A stretch of DNA of 64,000 nt from Mycolicibacterium rhodesiae JS60 (GTDB lineage Bacteria; Actinomycetota; Actinomycetes; Mycobacteriales; Mycobacteriaceae): NCBI GenBank assembly GCA_000230935.2, contig AGIQ01000009.1:62001-126000 (forward strand), written 5' to 3'. The position numbers were made by a program, and so were the translations under genes. The notes under the pieces were generated by a model. That model was given only the letters and a program-made list of their open reading frames with translations, made no database searches and had not been told where the DNA came from. Below, piece by piece: positions 62,207-64,000 of this stretch (positions within the stretch are counted from its first letter, which is position 1; each line of letters opens with the position of its first letter).

Positions 62207-63336
62207 CCGTTCTTGCCAAAAGTCCAGGTCGCACTATCCGTGAGACGTGCTGGGCGTCCCGGCGCGGAAGCCAGATACACCGCCCAATACTGAGGTCGGT
62301 TGTCGATCTGCATTAAGGCAGAGCCACATGCTCATGTACGAGTCGGAGCCACCATGTTGCCCGCCAGTGTGCAACAGGTGGCACCTGCTGTTCACCACGA
62401 CGGTGATGTATTCACTCGCTAACACGCTGTGGGCAGAGCTATGGATTGCGTCCTGCGATGGATCACCTTGCGAATAATGGTCCACGCTCGTGGACGGGTT
62501 TGGCCCGCTGCGCGTCGCATCGCGGTGTCTGAGGTTCTGTGACGTACTCGTGCAAGGCCAGCACTCGCAGCGGGCACCTCAATTGGCTGGCACCCTCGCC
62601 CATCTGCACGATGTAGCGCCGCCAGTACCGTCTGTCGGCATGCGACAGACTGTGTGGATCAGAAAGCATGGTATTCATCGGAGGATAGTGCATTGACTTC
62701 CACGTACGCTCACCCCGTGGCACACGCGGCACGCACGGTAGTGGTTAGAGCCGGTATCACAGTGGCTATCTCCATCGCTTCGGCCACTGTGCACCGCAGC
62801 CGGAATCACGCGTGCTACTTGGCGGTATGCGATGCATCGCGTCGGGCCGACACTCAGGTGGCTTACGTGGCGCGTGCGCAGGCTCCTTATCTGGCTATAT
62901 GCGTGGCGGTATGTATGGGCTCTTGGCGGGTACTGAATCGGGCGGCATGTCAGGCAGTGACTCTGGCGCTCTGCCGTGCGTGATAGCGGGTTGTTGATCA
63001 CACCTGAACAGCAGTGATCATGCAGGTCTTGGACCATGTTGCAGGCCACGGTGACTTCGAGGGCGCGCCATACATCCCGTGTCGACGGTGGCTCGGAATG
63101 GGTGACGGCGGGGCTTATCGCGTGGGGCATTGGGGCGGAACACGTGCAGTTGGCAGTGCTCGGGTGGCGGTCGCAACCGCCACGTAGACAACCATGACGC
63201 TCGTTGTGGATGGCGGAGTGTGGACCACCGCTGTGGGCAGCGTTACGGCTGCTCCGGGCGTCCATGTGGTGTATCACGGTTTGGTCACTAGTGCGTGGAC
63301 GGCGTGGCGTCGACCTGCGTGTCGTACCTGGGTCGC

Positions 63337-63342
63337 TAGACT
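63337..63342 (+). promoter_or_regulatory. -10 element of the leader ORF-parA unit
   Basis: TAGACT lies 3 bp before GTG 63346 and 9 bp before ATG 63352. Transcription from it would begin at or next to one of these codons, as in leaderless mycobacterial genes. No clear -35 is seen. Confidence 0.45.
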
Positions 63343-63351
63343 CTGGTGACC

Positions 63352-63441
63352 ATGAACCGCAATATGCCCGCAGCCCTCGCGCCGGACGGTGCGTTGCGTG
63401 GGCTGCCATCCGTAATTGAACAGGCCAGAGGGCTTTCATGA
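63352..63441 (+). CDS. 29-aa leader ORF overlapping parA
   Basis: Reads MNRNMPAALAPDGALRGLPS and ends at a TGA that overlaps the parA ATG (ATGA). A GTG two codons earlier (63346) would make it 31 aa and leaderless. The overlap suggests that its translation feeds ribosomes to parA, since parA lacks a strong ribosome-binding site. The peptide itself may have no function. Confidence 0.45.
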   Translation: MNRNMPAALAPDGALRGLPSVIEQARGLS

Positions 63442-64000
63442 CCGAAAGCGTAACCGCCTGGGCCGCGCCGGTGCCGACGATCGATTGGGCGCGTCTAGGT
63501 CACGTATATGCGGTCGCCAACGGTAAGGGCGGCGTTGGAAAGACCACAACGACGGCGAATATCGGGGCCCTGGTGGCCTCCGATGGGGCCCCGACTCTGA
63601 TCATTGACCTCAACGGGCAAGGGAACATCGCCCATCTTTTAGGGTTCGCCAACAGCGAGCTTGACGACCATGGGCGCGGCCTTTTCGGCGCCATCACCGG
63701 CGGCGCGCCGCTCAGACCTGTCCGGGGAGTGCGAGACAACCTTGACGTCATTCCGGGTGGGCCGTTCGTACGGCGCATTAGTGCCGCTGTGGCCGGCGAC
63801 CTGATGTCCCAGGAGTCAGCGCCGTCCGTTCTCCTGTCACTCGCGGACAGCCTCCAGCGAATTGCACACAACTACCAACTCATCATCATCGACACCCCGC
63901 CGGAAAATCCGCTGCTGCTGGAGCTGGCGCTGTGCGCGGCCCGATTCATCGTGGTGCCGATGAAGACGGAGCTTATGTCGCAATTCGGCCTCCGTGAATT
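63438..64000 (+). CDS. parA: ParA-type partition ATPase (partial, cut by window end)
   Basis: First 187 residues of a ParA/Soj-like ATPase. The deviant Walker A KGGVGKTTTTAN (from K30) and LIIIDTPPENPLL (Walker B region) are clear. It has a short N-terminal extension rather than a helix-turn-helix domain. One unusual point: the motif usually DLDPQGN reads DLNGQGN. The partner parB and centromere would be expected beyond the right edge or in the hairpin-rich DNA upstream. Confidence 0.9.
   Translation, partial: MTESVTAWAAPVPTIDWARLGHVYAVANGKGGVGKTTTTANIGALVASDGAPTLIIDLNGQGNIAHLLGFANSELDDHGRGLFGAITGGAPLRPVRGVRDNLDVIPGGPFVRRISAAVAGDLMSQESAPSVLLSLADSLQRIAHNYQLIIIDTPPENPLLLELALCAARFIVVPMKTELMSQFGLRE

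Larger units (their letters stand above)
61979..63345. other. Hairpin-rich non-coding region, possible origin or centromere
   Basis: About 1.37 kb without a believable gene. Inverted repeats: overlapping pair at 62171-62206; GTCCAC-GCTC-GTGGAC at 62480-62495; GTCTGTCG-GCATG-CGACAGAC at 62630-62650; TGATCAC...GTGATCA at 62995-63020. Frames across it are rich in His, Cys and Arg with no usable start site. Its place between maintenance genes and parA suggests cis-acting partition or replication sites. Confidence 0.5.

Noticed and set aside
62820..62920. Chromosomal-type parS site (TGTTTCACGTGAAACA) near parA
   Set aside because: No match found; repeated GGCGGTATG words here are too short and few to call iterons.
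62675..63439. A 254-aa minus-strand frame across the hairpin-rich region
   Set aside because: Rich in His, Cys, Arg and Ser with no domain and no ribosome-binding site; it runs antisense to the leader ORF and covers several inverted repeats, so it looks like chance.

Overview
The window reads as part of a large, probably linear, accessory plasmid of a fast-growing, ethene-oxidising mycobacterium (Mycobacterium/Mycolicibacterium). Support: an etnEABCD-type alkene monooxygenase and epoxyalkane:coenzyme M transferase cluster, type VII (ESX) secretion-type proteins with YxxxE tails, a WhiB protein, a DUF2637 plasmid membrane protein, a primase-like replication protein and a ParA cut by the right edge. 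No rRNA, tRNA or CRISPR array was seen.

Region 1 (1-34 kb) is catabolic. A truncated IS3-type end is followed by pyruvate carboxylase. Then comes a long minus-strand series: FAD/NAD disulfide reductase, SDR dehydrogenase, a small unknown protein, a MEDS-domain and a PucR-type regulator, a two-subunit CoA-transferase-fold enzyme, ADP-forming acyl-CoA synthetase, etnE, etnA, etnB, etnC, etnD and a hydratase-like protein. Divergent from it is a plus-strand five-gene operon with overlapping ends: phosphosulfolactate synthase, an unknown 308-aa protein, an aspartase/fumarase-type lyase, a PLP enzyme and an argininosuccinate-lyase-like protein. This is coenzyme M (CoM) biosynthesis. Next on the minus strand are a BisC-like molybdoenzyme, a sulfonate-type ABC transporter, a secreted lipase-like protein and a CoA-acylating aldehyde dehydrogenase. 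Together: alkene to epoxide (EtnABCD), epoxide to hydroxyalkyl-CoM (EtnE), oxidation and CoA activation of the product, CoM recovery, and CoM supplied by synthesis and possibly by sulfonate uptake.

Region 2 (34-42.7 kb) is a patchwork: an IS630 remnant, a thioredoxin-like small protein, a broken Fic gene and an island holding two HEPN-motif proteins (one ApeA-like, candidate phage defence). The island lies between two direct copies of a multi-palindrome module that share a GGAACCTACAAGTCG core. A strongly folded leader precedes the first HEPN gene.

Region 3 (42.7-58.4 kb) encodes ESX-associated proteins: PE/PPE- or EspB-like proteins, small EspC/PE-like partners, YbaB-like proteins, proline- and glycine-rich proteins and a lytic transglycosylase. 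The transglycosylase is split by a complete 1,472-bp IS256-family element with an 8-bp target duplication. An XRE regulator and a WhiB gene diverge from an array of GGGAAATCCC operators.

Region 4 (58.4-64 kb) is plasmid maintenance: a primase-like Rep, a small RHH-like protein whose upstream palindrome recurs before rep, a helix-turn-helix/coiled-coil protein, 1.4 kb of hairpin-rich non-coding DNA, and parA preceded by a tiny overlapping ORF.
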